From contig NZ_VFPA01000008.1 in NCBI RefSeq assembly GCF_006716445.1, positions 209,815-273,814 on the forward strand: a stretch of DNA of 64,000 bases, read 5' to 3'. The DNA comes from Pseudonocardia kunmingensis (GTDB taxonomy: Bacteria > Actinomycetota > Actinomycetes > Mycobacteriales > Pseudonocardiaceae). A program made the translations under genes and the position numbers. Of this stretch, positions 51,207-60,004 are shown piece by piece. The notes below the pieces were generated by a model, which made no database searches, had not been told where the DNA came from, and saw only the letters and a program-made list of their open reading frames with translations. The number at the start of each line of letters is the position of its first letter. Position 1 is the stretch's first letter.

Positions 51207-52447
51207 CGGCGACGCGCACGCCGTTCTCCGACGCGCCCGCCTGGGTCCACCGCTGCGCCACCGATCCCGAGCTCCAGGTCGCGGGCCGCGACGCCGCGGT
51301 GACGTTCGCGGTGCGGTCCGACGGGGCGCGGGTCGTGGTCACCTGCGACCGTGGCCGGTTCGCCCTCGGCTCGGGAACGCCAGAGTTCGAGCTCGCGGCG
51401 ACGCCGGACGCGTGGGCCCGGTTCTTCGCGCCCGACCCGCAGCCCTGCCACCACCACTTCCTGGCGATGCGCATGCGCGTCCCGGGCACCCTCGTCGAGG
51501 GGGACGAACGCGCGTACGCGCAGCACGCCCGGATCGTCCACCGGGTCCTGGCACTCGGCCGGGAGCTGCTGCACGGCCCGCCCGCGCCCGACCCCGACCC
51601 GGAGATCGACCGCTCCCGCATCAGCGAGCGGTACGTCACGGCCGAGGTGGAGGGCTCGCCGGTGGACCTGCACGTCGCCACGGCCGGCACGGGCACCCCG
51701 CTGCTCGTGCTCCACACCGCAGGCGCCGACTCGCGGCAGGCGCACGCCCTGATGTCGGACGCCGCCCTCACGGCCCGGCACGAGGTGATCGCGTTCGACC
51801 TGCCCGGCCACGGCTCGTCCGGCCGGCTGCCGGGCCCGATCGGGTCGTGGACGCTGACGACGTCCCGGTACGGCGACACGATCCTCGCGGTCGTCCGGGC
51901 GCTCGGCCTCGACCGCCCGATCCTGCTGGGTGCCTCCATGGCGGGCGAGGTCTGCCTCGAGATGGCCTACCGGGCGCCGGAGGCGTTCCGCGGCGTGATC
52001 GCCTGTGAGGCGAGCGAGAAGGTGCCCGGCCGGACCACGCCGTGGGCTCGCGACCCACGCGTCGACACCGCGACCTTCGTGCCCGAGTGGATCGCCGGAC
52101 TGATCGCCCCCCGCAGCCCGCGGTCCTGCCGGGAGGACATCCTCTGGACCTACTCGCAGGGCGGTGCGGGCGCGTTCGCCGGGGACATCGACTTCTACAG
52201 CGGCGACTGGGACGGCACCGAGAAGGTGCCGCACATCGACACCGCCACCTGCCCGGTGGTGATGATGACCGGGGAGTACGACTACTCGTGCACGCCGAGG
52301 ATGTCCGAGCAGACCGCCACGCGGATACCGGGCGCGGTGTTCTGGGAGATGCCCGGTCTCGGCCACTTCCCCATCTGCGAGAACCCGGCCGCGTTCGCGC
52401 CCCATCTCGCCCGTGCGCTCCAGCACCTCGGAGGACCCCGTGACTGA
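51203..52447 (+). CDS. Alpha/beta hydrolase with an extra N-terminal (SCP2-like?) domain
   Basis: 414 residues in two parts. Residues 1-125 form an additional domain (AVTFAVRSDGARVVVTCDRG, FFAPDPQPCHHHFLAMRM) that looks like an SCP2-type lipid-binding domain, though I cannot confirm that. Residues 140-414 are an alpha/beta hydrolase with S245 (GASMAGE), D360 (GEYDYSC) and H388 (GLGHFP) as triad. It could hydrolyse an ester, lactone or ring-cleavage product. Coupled to the transporter (ATGA) and overlapping the aldehyde dehydrogenase start by eight bases. Confidence 0.8.
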   Translation: MTATRTPFSDAPAWVHRCATDPELQVAGRDAAVTFAVRSDGARVVVTCDRGRFALGSGTPEFELAATPDAWARFFAPDPQPCHHHFLAMRMRVPGTLVEGDERAYAQHARIVHRVLALGRELLHGPPAPDPDPEIDRSRISERYVTAEVEGSPVDLHVATAGTGTPLLVLHTAGADSRQAHALMSDAALTARHEVIAFDLPGHGSSGRLPGPIGSWTLTTSRYGDTILAVVRALGLDRPILLGASMAGEVCLEMAYRAPEAFRGVIACEASEKVPGRTTPWARDPRVDTATFVPEWIAGLIAPRSPRSCREDILWTYSQGGAGAFAGDIDFYSGDWDGTEKVPHIDTATCPVVMMTGEYDYSCTPRMSEQTATRIPGAVFWEMPGLGHFPICENPAAFAPHLARALQHLGGPRD

Positions 52448-53912
52448 CACCCGGATGCTCATCGGCGGCGGCCGGCCCGCGGTCGACCCCGCCACGTCGA
52501 TGGCGGTCACCAGTCCCGTCGACGGCCGGGAGCTCGGCCGGATCGCCGACGCCACGGCCGACCAGGTCCACGACGCCGTCACCGCGGCGACGGACGCCTT
52601 CCGGGCCTGGCGACGCACCTCCGGCGCCGAGCGCGCCCGGCTCATGCACCTCCTCGCCGACCTCCTCGAACGGGACGCCGAGGAGTTGGCACTGCTGGAG
52701 ACCTCGGACAACGGCAAGCTCCTGCGGGAGACCCGCACGCAGGCCCGGTTCGCGGCCCGCAACTACCGCTTCTTCGCCGGACTCGCCGACAAGATCCACG
52801 GCCGTACGGTGCCGCTCGACGCGTGGGACACGTTCGACTACACGGTGCGCGAGCCGGTCGGCGTCGCCGCGCTGATCACCGCCTGGAACTCGCCCATGCA
52901 GCTGTTGGCCAACAAGCTCGCCCCGGCCCTGGCCGCCGGCTGCACCGTCGTGGTCAAGCCGAGCGAGCTGGCTCCGCTGACCACACTGCGGATGGCCGAG
53001 CTGGTGACCGAGGCGGGCTTCCCCGACGGAGTGGTCAACATCGTCACCGGCGGCGCGGAGGCCGGCGTCGCGCTCACCACCGACCCCCGGCTGGGCCGGA
53101 TCAGCTTCACCGGCTCCGTCGAGACCGGTCAGGCGATCCAGCGCGCCGCGACGGCGGCGCTCGTCCCGGTGACGCTGGAGCTGGGCGGCAAGTCCGCCAA
53201 CATCGTCTTCGACGACGCGGACCTCGAGCGGGCGCTACCCGGGGCGGTGGCCGGCATCTTCGCCGCCGGTGGCCAGACCTGCATCGCCGGCAGCCGGCTG
53301 CTGGTGCACGAGCGAGTCCACGACCGGCTCGTCGAGCAGGTCGCCGAGACCGCCCGTCGCATCGTGCTCGGCGACCCGACCGACGACGCCACCCAGATGG
53401 GCCCGGTGGCGAGCCAGGCGCAGCGGATGCGGATCCTCGACCGCATCGGCCGCGCCCGCACCGACGGTGCGCAGCTGCTGACCGGCGGTGGCATTCCCGA
53501 CGACGCCGACCTCGCCCGCGGCTCCTTCGTCGAGCCGACGGTCTTCGCGCACGTCGATCCGGCGTCGGACCTCGCCCAGCAGGAGGTCTTCGGACCCGTG
53601 CTCGCCACCCACCGGTTCGCCGACGAGGAGGAGGCCCTCGCCATCGCCAACGGGACCGAGTACGGGCTGGCCAGCGGCATCTGGACCTCGGATGTCTCCC
53701 GCGCACACCGGGTCGCGCGCGAGCTCGCCGCGGGCACGGTCTGGGTGAACACCTACCGCTACAGCGCCGCACAGGCCCCCTTCGGCGGCGTGAAGAAGTC
53801 CGGGTACGGGCGGGAGCGCGGCGTCGAGGCCATCGACGAGTACCTGCACACCAAGAACGTGCTCATCGACCTCTCCGACGAGGTCCGGGACCCGTTCGCG
53901 ATCAAGGCATGA
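52440..53912 (+). CDS. Aldehyde dehydrogenase (NAD(P)+-dependent)
   Basis: 490-residue ALDH. AWNSPMQLL (148-156) and KPSELAP line the cofactor site, FTGSVETG is the Rossmann loop, E247 (LELGGKS) the general base, C281 (GGQTCIAGSR) the nucleophile, and FGGVKKSGYGRE the C-terminal oligomerisation region. It oxidises an aldehyde to the acid. GGAGGAC just before the GTG at 52440 gives a start inside the hydrolase gene's end. Confidence 0.88.
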   Translation: MTDTRMLIGGGRPAVDPATSMAVTSPVDGRELGRIADATADQVHDAVTAATDAFRAWRRTSGAERARLMHLLADLLERDAEELALLETSDNGKLLRETRTQARFAARNYRFFAGLADKIHGRTVPLDAWDTFDYTVREPVGVAALITAWNSPMQLLANKLAPALAAGCTVVVKPSELAPLTTLRMAELVTEAGFPDGVVNIVTGGAEAGVALTTDPRLGRISFTGSVETGQAIQRAATAALVPVTLELGGKSANIVFDDADLERALPGAVAGIFAAGGQTCIAGSRLLVHERVHDRLVEQVAETARRIVLGDPTDDATQMGPVASQAQRMRILDRIGRARTDGAQLLTGGGIPDDADLARGSFVEPTVFAHVDPASDLAQQEVFGPVLATHRFADEEEALAIANGTEYGLASGIWTSDVSRAHRVARELAAGTVWVNTYRYSAAQAPFGGVKKSGYGRERGVEAIDEYLHTKNVLIDLSDEVRDPFAIKA

Positions 53913-53923
53913 CGGAGGCCGGC

Positions 53924-54832
53924 ATGACCACCACCCGGATCGCCCTCTGCGGCCTCGGCCAGATGGGCCTGCCCGTGGCGGGCCGCCTGGCGACGGCGCA
54001 CGACGTCCTCGCGTACGACATCTCCGTGGAGCGGCGCGCCATGGCGGAGGCGCACGAGCGGGTCACCACCACCGACCGGCTCGACGACCTCGCCGCCTGC
54101 GACACGATCGTGCTGTGCCTGCCGAACCCCGCCGTGTCCCGGTCGGTGCTCGGCGACCTGGCCGGCACGATCAGCCAGGGCACCCTCGTCGTCGAGACGA
54201 GCACGGTCCTGCCGACCGACGTGCGTGAGTGGGCGACGCTGCTGGCGCCGGCCGGCGCCCGGGTGCTCGACGCGGCGATCCTGTCCGGCGTCGCGCAGAT
54301 GGAAAGCGGCACCGCCACGCTGCTCGTCGGCGGGAGCACGACCGACGTCGAGTCGGCCCGCGGCGTCCTCGACGCCCTCGGCGGCGCAGGCTGGTCCCGA
54401 TTCGGCGACCTCGGCACGGGGATGGCGGCCAAGGTCGTCAACAACGGTGTCGCGCACGCCGTCATGGTCGTCCTCGTGGAGGCGTTCGCGATGGCCAGGG
54501 CGGAGGGCGTCGACCTCGCGGACGTGGCTGCCGTCCTCGAGCGGCCCGACGGCGGTCTCGTGCGCCCGCTGACCCATCGCGTCATGGAGCGGGTGGCGCG
54601 CGGGGAGTACGAGGGCGGCATGCCGCTGGAGGCGGCGCGCAAGGACTCCACGCTCGCCCTCGCCATGGCTCAGCGGTCGGGCACCCCGCTGTTCGCCACG
54701 CAGGCCGCCCAGAGCGTCTACGACCTGGCACTCGCGGCCGGGCTCGGGCGGGCCGACTATGCCGCCGTCGCCACGCTGTGGGAGGGCTGGGCCGGCGCGC
54801 CGCTGACCTTCGAAGCGAGGACCGGGTCGTGA
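53924..54832 (+). CDS. NAD(P)-dependent dehydrogenase, 3-hydroxyisobutyrate dehydrogenase family
   Basis: 302-residue beta-hydroxyacid dehydrogenase homologue: GLGQMG (10-15) nucleotide loop, SGVAQMESGT (the substrate-binding motif, canonical SGG replaced by SGV), K170 in AAKVVNNG as catalytic Lys, and KDSTLALA near the C terminus. ATG at 53924 has GGAGG five bases upstream; an ATG at 53909, in a 4-base overlap with the previous stop, is an alternative adding five residues. The lactonase gene follows with a GTGA overlap. Confidence 0.82.
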   Translation: MTTTRIALCGLGQMGLPVAGRLATAHDVLAYDISVERRAMAEAHERVTTTDRLDDLAACDTIVLCLPNPAVSRSVLGDLAGTISQGTLVVETSTVLPTDVREWATLLAPAGARVLDAAILSGVAQMESGTATLLVGGSTTDVESARGVLDALGGAGWSRFGDLGTGMAAKVVNNGVAHAVMVVLVEAFAMARAEGVDLADVAAVLERPDGGLVRPLTHRVMERVARGEYEGGMPLEAARKDSTLALAMAQRSGTPLFATQAAQSVYDLALAAGLGRADYAAVATLWEGWAGAPLTFEARTGS

Positions 54833-55638
54833 CCGCCGCAGCCTCCCGGGGGGTCTTCGCCCTCCGGTACGCCTACCGCACCGCGTCGGTCCGCGGGGAG
54901 CACTTCTACGGCCATCCGGCCGGGTGCATGGACCCGTGGCCCATCGACTACTTCACCTGGGTCGTCCTCGACGGCGACCGCACGGTCGTCGTCGACGCCG
55001 GGTTCACCCCGGACACGGCCGGGCGCCGGGGGGACCGGCCCTACCTCGCCACCCCGGTCGACCTGCTCCGCCGCCTCGGCCGCGAGCCCGGGGACGTCTC
55101 CGATCTCGTGCTGACGCACCTGCACTACGACCACACCGGTTTCGTCGGCGCCTACCCCGCGGCGCGGATCTGGCTGCAGCGGCGCGAGCTCGAGTTCTGG
55201 TCCTCGCCCATGGCCCGCCGGGGCGGGTTCGCGCACCTGCTCGACCCCGACGACCTCGCCACGATCCGCCGACTCGTCGACGACGGCCGCGTCGAGGTCA
55301 TGGAGGGCGACGCCGCCGTCGCCCCCGGCGTCGGCCTGCACCTGGTCGGTGGGCACACGCCGGGCACGCAGGTGGTGCGCGTGCAGACCGACGACGGCGT
55401 GCGGGTGCTCGCGTCGGACGCGAGCCACTTCTACGCCAACCTCGGCGAGGACAAGCCCTACGGCGTCGTCTGCGACCTGCCCGACATGTACCGGGCCTTC
55501 GACCGGCTGCGCGAGCTGGCCGGGCCGGGCGGTGTCGTCGTGCCCGGGCACGACCCCCGCGTCACGGAGCGGCACCTCGCCGTGCCGGGCACGGGCGACC
55601 TGGTCATCGACCTCACCGCGACACCGCCGCGGGGGTAG
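54829..55638 (+). CDS. Metallo-beta-lactamase-fold hydrolase, N-acyl homoserine lactonase-like
   Basis: 269-residue MBL-fold enzyme. THLHYDHTG (96-104) supplies H97, H99, D101 and H102; later ligands come from VGGHTPG, the Asp in ASDASHFY and VVPGHDP. These match the AiiA/lactonase-like group that opens lactone rings using two metal ions. Next to a flavin monooxygenase and a dehydrogenase series, a catabolic lactone is more likely than quorum quenching. Last gene of the operon; GTGA overlap upstream. Confidence 0.8.
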   Translation: MTAAASRGVFALRYAYRTASVRGEHFYGHPAGCMDPWPIDYFTWVVLDGDRTVVVDAGFTPDTAGRRGDRPYLATPVDLLRRLGREPGDVSDLVLTHLHYDHTGFVGAYPAARIWLQRRELEFWSSPMARRGGFAHLLDPDDLATIRRLVDDGRVEVMEGDAAVAPGVGLHLVGGHTPGTQVVRVQTDDGVRVLASDASHFYANLGEDKPYGVVCDLPDMYRAFDRLRELAGPGGVVVPGHDPRVTERHLAVPGTGDLVIDLTATPPRG

Positions 55639-55665
55639 CCCACCCACCCGCAGGCCCGAGCCCGC

Positions 55666-56256
55666 TCACCGGGGGGCGATCCCGTTCAACAGCATCTGCC
55701 AGAGCCGGTCGGCCACCTCCTCGGCCGTGAGCGGGCCGCTGCGGCGGAACCACTGGTAGGTCCAGTTCATCAGGGACAGCACGGCGATGGCGGCCATCTC
55801 CGGGTCCACGTCCGCGAACTCGCCCTCCTTCTGCCCGGCGACCAGGACGTCGGTGACCATCCGGCGGTACGCGGAGCGCTGGGCCGACACGGACTCGCGG
55901 ACGTCGAGGGGGAGCGCCCGGTAGCTCTCGAAGAAGATCCGCAGGTGGCCCGGGTGGGACTCCATCAGCCCGATGACGTCGCGCATCATGGCGCGCAGCA
56001 GGTCCGGCGGCCCGAGCCGCCCGGCCGCGAGGCGGTCGCTGTGCTGCCGGATGACGACGGTCATCAGGGTCTCGTGCAGCTCGACGAGTATGTCCTCCTT
56101 GCTGCGGAAGTAGTAGTAGAGGGACGCCTTGCGGATGCCGGCACCATCGGCGATCGCCTGCATCGTCGTCTCGTGGTAGCCGCGCCTGTCGAAGAGCTCG
56201 GTGGCGACCTCGATGATCTGGGATCGCCGCGGGTTCTCCGCTCCGTCGCTGGTCAC
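55666..56256 (-). CDS. TetR-family transcriptional regulator
   Basis: 196-residue repressor: helix-turn-helix YHETTMQAIADGAGIRKASLYYYFRSKEDIL (key: GIRKASLYYYFRSK) and a C-terminal domain resembling the KstR2-like group. Divergent from the flavin monooxygenase gene, whose promoter carries the palindrome ACCGGACGGT. The GTG at 56256 is preceded by AGGAT. Confidence 0.83.
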   Translation of the reverse strand: MTSDGAENPRRSQIIEVATELFDRRGYHETTMQAIADGAGIRKASLYYYFRSKEDILVELHETLMTVVIRQHSDRLAAGRLGPPDLLRAMMRDVIGLMESHPGHLRIFFESYRALPLDVRESVSAQRSAYRRMVTDVLVAGQKEGEFADVDPEMAAIAVLSLMNWTYQWFRRSGPLTAEEVADRLWQMLLNGIAPR

Positions 56257-56278
56257 GCGGCAGATCCTAGCACCTCTG

Positions 56279-56322
56279 TTGACACCGGAGTCGCGCGCTG
56301 CATATTCTCCCGACCGGACGGT
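56279..56322 (+). promoter_or_regulatory. Promoter and TetR operator candidate for the monooxygenase operon
   Basis: A consensus TTGACA, 18 bases, then TATTCT (56303-56308). ACCGGACGGT (56313-56322; arms ACCG/CGGT) sits over the expected start site, a place from which the divergent TetR protein could block initiation. Confidence 0.55.
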
Positions 56323-56355
56323 AGAAATGAATTGAATGAGAATGGCAGGGTGTGG

Positions 56356-57645
56356 ATGAAAGCCTGCATCGTGGGCGCGGGCGCCTCCGGCGTGACCGTG
56401 GCGAAGAGCCTGGAACAGCGAGGCGTGGACTTCGACTGGTTCGAGAAGGGCTCGGAGCTCGGCGGGCTGTGGCGCTACGACAACGACAGCGGGACCTCGT
56501 CGGCGTACCGCTCCCTGCAGATCGACACCAGCTCCCGCAGCCTCGCCTACCCCGACTTCCCGGTGCCGCGGGGCTGGCCCGCGTACCTGCGGGCCCGCCA
56601 GGTGCTGGAGTACCTCGAGCGCTACGCGGCCGAGTTCGGGGTAGCCGAGCGGGTGCAGACCTCCACCGAGGTCACCGCGGTGGCGCAGGTGGGCGACCGG
56701 TGGGCGGTCACGACCGACCGGCACGGCGCCGGCGGGCACGACACCGGTGAGTACGACGCCGTGATCGTCGCCAACGGCCACCTCAGCGTGCCCCGCCGCC
56801 CGGCGTTCCCGGGGACGTTCACCGGCGAGGAGATGCACTCGCACGACTACCGGACGCCGGAGCCGCTCAGCGGGAAGACGGTCGTGGTGGTCGGGATGGG
56901 CAACTCGGCCTGCGACATCGCCGTCGACCTCGCCCGCGTCGCGGGCCAGGTCCACCTCTCGACCCGGCGCAGCGCCTGGATCCTGCCGAAGTACCTCCTC
57001 GGCGTGCCGACCGACCGCTGGTCGGGTTTCTTCACCCGCACGCTGCGGCTGCCGACGCCCGTCGCCCGCAACCTGGTCAAGACGATCGCCCGGGTCGCCG
57101 TCGGGCCGCAGGAGCGGTTCGGGGTGCCCAGGCCCCGCCACCCGATCCACCGCGAGCACGCGACGATCGGCCAGGAGCTGCTGCCGTACGTGGCCTACGA
57201 CTGGATCCGGATGCGGCCCGACATCGCCGAGCTCGACGGTCGCGAGGTCCGGTTCACCGACGGCACGGCCGTCACCGCGGACGTGGTGATCTACGCGACC
57301 GGCTACGACCAGTCGTTCCCGTTCCTGTCCGAGGACCTGGTCGCCGGTGCGGAGCGGGGCGCGCGGCTCTACCGGCGGATCGTGCACCCCGACGTGCCCG
57401 GCCTGCACTTCGCCGGCCTGGTGCAGCCGGTCGGCCCGACGATCCCGCTGGTCGAGGTCCAGGGCCGGTGGATCGCGCGGGTGCTGACCGGCGAGGTGGC
57501 GCTGCCCGGCAAGGAGGAGATGGCCCGCGAGATCGCCGCGCACCGGCGGTGGGTGGAGGCGAGCTTCGTGGGCTCGGAGCGCTACCGGCTCGAGGTCGAC
57601 TTCCGCACCTACGCCGGGCAGCTCACGGCGGACATGGCCGCCTGA
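56356..57645 (+). CDS. Flavin-containing monooxygenase (FMO-like)
   Basis: 429-residue NADPH/FAD monooxygenase. GAGASG (7-12) binds FAD, FEKGSELGGLWRY follows, GMGNSA (180-185) binds NADPH, and FTGEEMHSHDY (155-165) is the FxGxxxHxxxY fingerprint of the FMO class, as opposed to the W of type I Baeyer-Villiger enzymes. YATGYDQSFPF is the C-terminal signature. It could oxygenate a heteroatom or, as some FMO-class enzymes do, convert a ketone to an ester or lactone. The GGCAGGG site supports the ATG; a GTG two codons earlier is possible. Confidence 0.85.
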   Translation: MKACIVGAGASGVTVAKSLEQRGVDFDWFEKGSELGGLWRYDNDSGTSSAYRSLQIDTSSRSLAYPDFPVPRGWPAYLRARQVLEYLERYAAEFGVAERVQTSTEVTAVAQVGDRWAVTTDRHGAGGHDTGEYDAVIVANGHLSVPRRPAFPGTFTGEEMHSHDYRTPEPLSGKTVVVVGMGNSACDIAVDLARVAGQVHLSTRRSAWILPKYLLGVPTDRWSGFFTRTLRLPTPVARNLVKTIARVAVGPQERFGVPRPRHPIHREHATIGQELLPYVAYDWIRMRPDIAELDGREVRFTDGTAVTADVVIYATGYDQSFPFLSEDLVAGAERGARLYRRIVHPDVPGLHFAGLVQPVGPTIPLVEVQGRWIARVLTGEVALPGKEEMAREIAAHRRWVEASFVGSERYRLEVDFRTYAGQLTADMAA

Positions 57646-57662
57646 GAGGACGAGGAGGAGAC

Positions 57663-58607
57663 ATGCGAGTACTGGTCACCGGGGGCACCGGGGTCATCGG
57701 CAGCCTGACCGGCCGCAAGCTCGCCGAGCGGGGGCACGCCGTCCGGCTGTTCGACGTCGCTCCTGATCCCGTGGCGGCCGCCAGGGCCGGGGACGTCGAC
57801 GTCGTGCGGGGCGACGTGCTGTCCTTCGCCGACGTCGGCGCCGCGGCGAAGGAGGCGGACGCGATCGTCCACCTGGCCTACAGCCTGGGCGAGGCGAGCA
57901 ACCGGCAGCCCTACCCCGCCACCCAGCTGAACGTGCAGGGCAGCGCCGTGGTGCTGGAGGCCGCGCGGCTGTTCGGGGTGCAGCGCGTGGTGCTCGCCAG
58001 CTCGATCGCCGTGTACGGCTCGGACGCCATGTACGCCCCCGGGGAGCTCCCGCTGACCGAGGACGCGGCCACCCACCTCGCGCCCGGGATGCCGCTCTAC
58101 GGCGCCGGGAAGCTGTACCTCGAACGGCTCGCCCAGGTGTACCGCACGACGCACGGCCTGCTGGCCGCCGGGATCCGGCCGAGCCCCGTCTACGGGCCGG
58201 GTGGTGTCCGCGGCGTCTCGGGCTGGCTCGCGAGGATGATCGAGAAGGCCGCGGCGGGCGAGAGCGTCAGCGTGGACCGCGGGGACGCCCGGATCAACCT
58301 GGTCCACGTCGAGGACGTGGCGGAGCAGCTCGTCCGGCTGGTCGAGCTCGATGCCGGCGCGTTCACCGACCACCACTTCCTCAACACCGGCGGCGACGCC
58401 ACCACGATGCGCGAGCTGGCCGCGCTGCTGCAGGAGATCGTGCCGGCGGCGCGCATCGACGTCGTCTCCGACGGCGAGCCGGACGTCGCCGGGCTGGCGT
58501 CGCGGATCTGCGGGCGCGCCCTCGCCGACCTCATCGGCTACGAGCGCCGCTACGACCTCGAGACGGGCGTGCGCGCCCACGTCGAGTACGCGCGCCGGCG
58601 CGACTGA
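57663..58607 (+). CDS. NAD-dependent epimerase/dehydratase family protein
   Basis: 314-residue extended SDR: TGGTGVIG (6-13) nucleotide loop, VHLAYS, ASSIAVYG, and Tyr/Lys in YGAGK as catalytic pair. Such proteins modify sugars or reduce or epimerise ring compounds; in this catabolic setting a ketone or hydroxy-substrate dehydrogenase is possible. GACGAGGAGGAG precedes the ATG. Seventeen bases separate it from the monooxygenase gene. Confidence 0.78.
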   Translation: MRVLVTGGTGVIGSLTGRKLAERGHAVRLFDVAPDPVAAARAGDVDVVRGDVLSFADVGAAAKEADAIVHLAYSLGEASNRQPYPATQLNVQGSAVVLEAARLFGVQRVVLASSIAVYGSDAMYAPGELPLTEDAATHLAPGMPLYGAGKLYLERLAQVYRTTHGLLAAGIRPSPVYGPGGVRGVSGWLARMIEKAAAGESVSVDRGDARINLVHVEDVAEQLVRLVELDAGAFTDHHFLNTGGDATTMRELAALLQEIVPAARIDVVSDGEPDVAGLASRICGRALADLIGYERRYDLETGVRAHVEYARRRD

Positions 58608-58614
58608 CCCCCTT

Positions 58615-58642
58615 CCGACGCAGTGAGACCGACGCAGTGAGA
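58615..58642 (+). repeat. Perfect 14-base tandem duplication
   Basis: CCGACGCAGTGAGA occurs twice head to tail (58615-58628, 58629-58642) between the epimerase stop and the MHS transporter start. It supplies in-frame GTG codons and probably arose by slippage. Confidence 0.85.
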
Positions 58643-58654
58643 GGCAGGGCACCG

Positions 58655-60004
58655 ATGCCCGAGAGATCCGGATCGAGCTCCATCGTCAAGGTCGTGTCCG
58701 CGAGCATGCTCGGCACGACCGTCGAGTGGTACGACTTCTTCCTGTACGGCGTGGCGTCGGCCATCGTGCTGCCGCAGGTCTTCTTCCCCGCCGCCGACCC
58801 GCTCGCCGGCACGCTGCTGTCGCTGGGCACGTTCGCCATCGGGTTCATCGCCCGCCCGCTCGGCGGGCTGGTGTTCGGGCACTACGGCGACCGGATCGGC
58901 CGCAAGAAGCTGCTGGTGCTGAGCCTGCTGATGATGGGGCTGTCGACGTTCGCGATCGGGCTGCTGCCCGGCTACGCCACGATCGGCGTCGCCGCACCCG
59001 CGATCCTGGTGCTGCTGCGCCTCGTGCAGGGCTTCGCGATCGGCGGCGAGTGGGGCGGGGCGGTCCTGATCGTCTCCGAGCACGGCGACGCGCGGCGGCG
59101 CGGGTTCTGGAGCAGCTGGCCGCAGGCCGGTGCACCCGCGGGGCAGCTGCTGGCGAACGGCCTGCTGGCCGTGCTCGCGCTCGTGCAGAGCGAGGAGGCG
59201 TTCGAGTCCTGGGGCTGGCGGATCCCGTTCCTGCTGTCCGCGGTGCTCGTGGTGATCGGCTTCTACGTCCGGGTGTCGGTGGAGGAGTCGCCGCTCTTCC
59301 GCGCGGCGCAGGCCCGCGCGGCGGCCCGCACCGAGGCGGCGGCCGGAGCGCCGAAGACGCCGATCGTGGAGGTCCTGCGCCGCCACCCGCGCGAGGTCCT
59401 CACCGCGATGGGCGCCCGGTTCGCCGAGAACGTCTCGTACTACATCCTCACCATCGTCATCTCGACCTACCTGGCCACCCGCTACGACCTGCCGTCGTCC
59501 TTCGCCCTCGGCGCCGTGCTGATCGGTGCCCTCGTCCACGTGGTGACGATCCCGCTCTGGGGCGCGCTGTCGGACCGGGTCGGGCGCCGCCCCGTGTACC
59601 TGTTCGGCGCCGCGGGAGTCGGGGTGTGGGGGTTCGCGTTCTTCGCGCTGCTGGACACGCAGGACTTCGGGCTGACCGTGCTCGCCGTCGTCGTCGGGCT
59701 GGTCCTGCACGGCGCGATGTACGGGCCGCAGGCGGCCTTCCTGTCCGAGCTGTTCGGCACCGGGGTCCGGTACTCGGGCGTCTCGATCGGCTACCAGCTG
59801 GCCTCGGTGGTCGCAGGCGGGCTCGCCCCGGTCATCGCGGTGGCCCTGCTCGGTGCCTTCGGCAGCGGCTACGCGATCGCGGTGTACCTGGCCGCGTGCT
59901 CGGTGGTGACGATGATCGCGGTCGGGACCTACGGCGAGACCCGCGACCGGGACCTCGCCGCGCTGGAGGAGGACCTCCCGGCGAAGGCCGGGGACCGCGC
60001 ATGA
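58655..60004 (+). CDS. MFS transporter, MHS family
   Basis: 449-residue symporter, about twelve transmembrane segments. MLGTTVEWYDFFLYGVASAIV is the TM1 signature region, DRIGRKKL and DRVGRRPV the loops, RLVQGFAIGGEWGGAV the TM4 block. It is the closest of the four MHS proteins here to the one at 49857-51206 in motif wording and length. GGCAGGG precedes the ATG; an upstream GTG comes from the tandem repeat. ATGA overlap with the SDR gene. Confidence 0.86.
   Translation: MPERSGSSSIVKVVSASMLGTTVEWYDFFLYGVASAIVLPQVFFPAADPLAGTLLSLGTFAIGFIARPLGGLVFGHYGDRIGRKKLLVLSLLMMGLSTFAIGLLPGYATIGVAAPAILVLLRLVQGFAIGGEWGGAVLIVSEHGDARRRGFWSSWPQAGAPAGQLLANGLLAVLALVQSEEAFESWGWRIPFLLSAVLVVIGFYVRVSVEESPLFRAAQARAAARTEAAAGAPKTPIVEVLRRHPREVLTAMGARFAENVSYYILTIVISTYLATRYDLPSSFALGAVLIGALVHVVTIPLWGALSDRVGRRPVYLFGAAGVGVWGFAFFALLDTQDFGLTVLAVVVGLVLHGAMYGPQAAFLSELFGTGVRYSGVSIGYQLASVVAGGLAPVIAVALLGAFGSGYAIAVYLAACSVVTMIAVGTYGETRDRDLAALEEDLPAKAGDRA

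Noticed and set aside
54829..55638. Quorum-quenching role for the lactonase
   Set aside because: The fold fits AHL lactonases, but the gene is the last of a catabolic operon beside an aldehyde dehydrogenase; nothing points to signalling.
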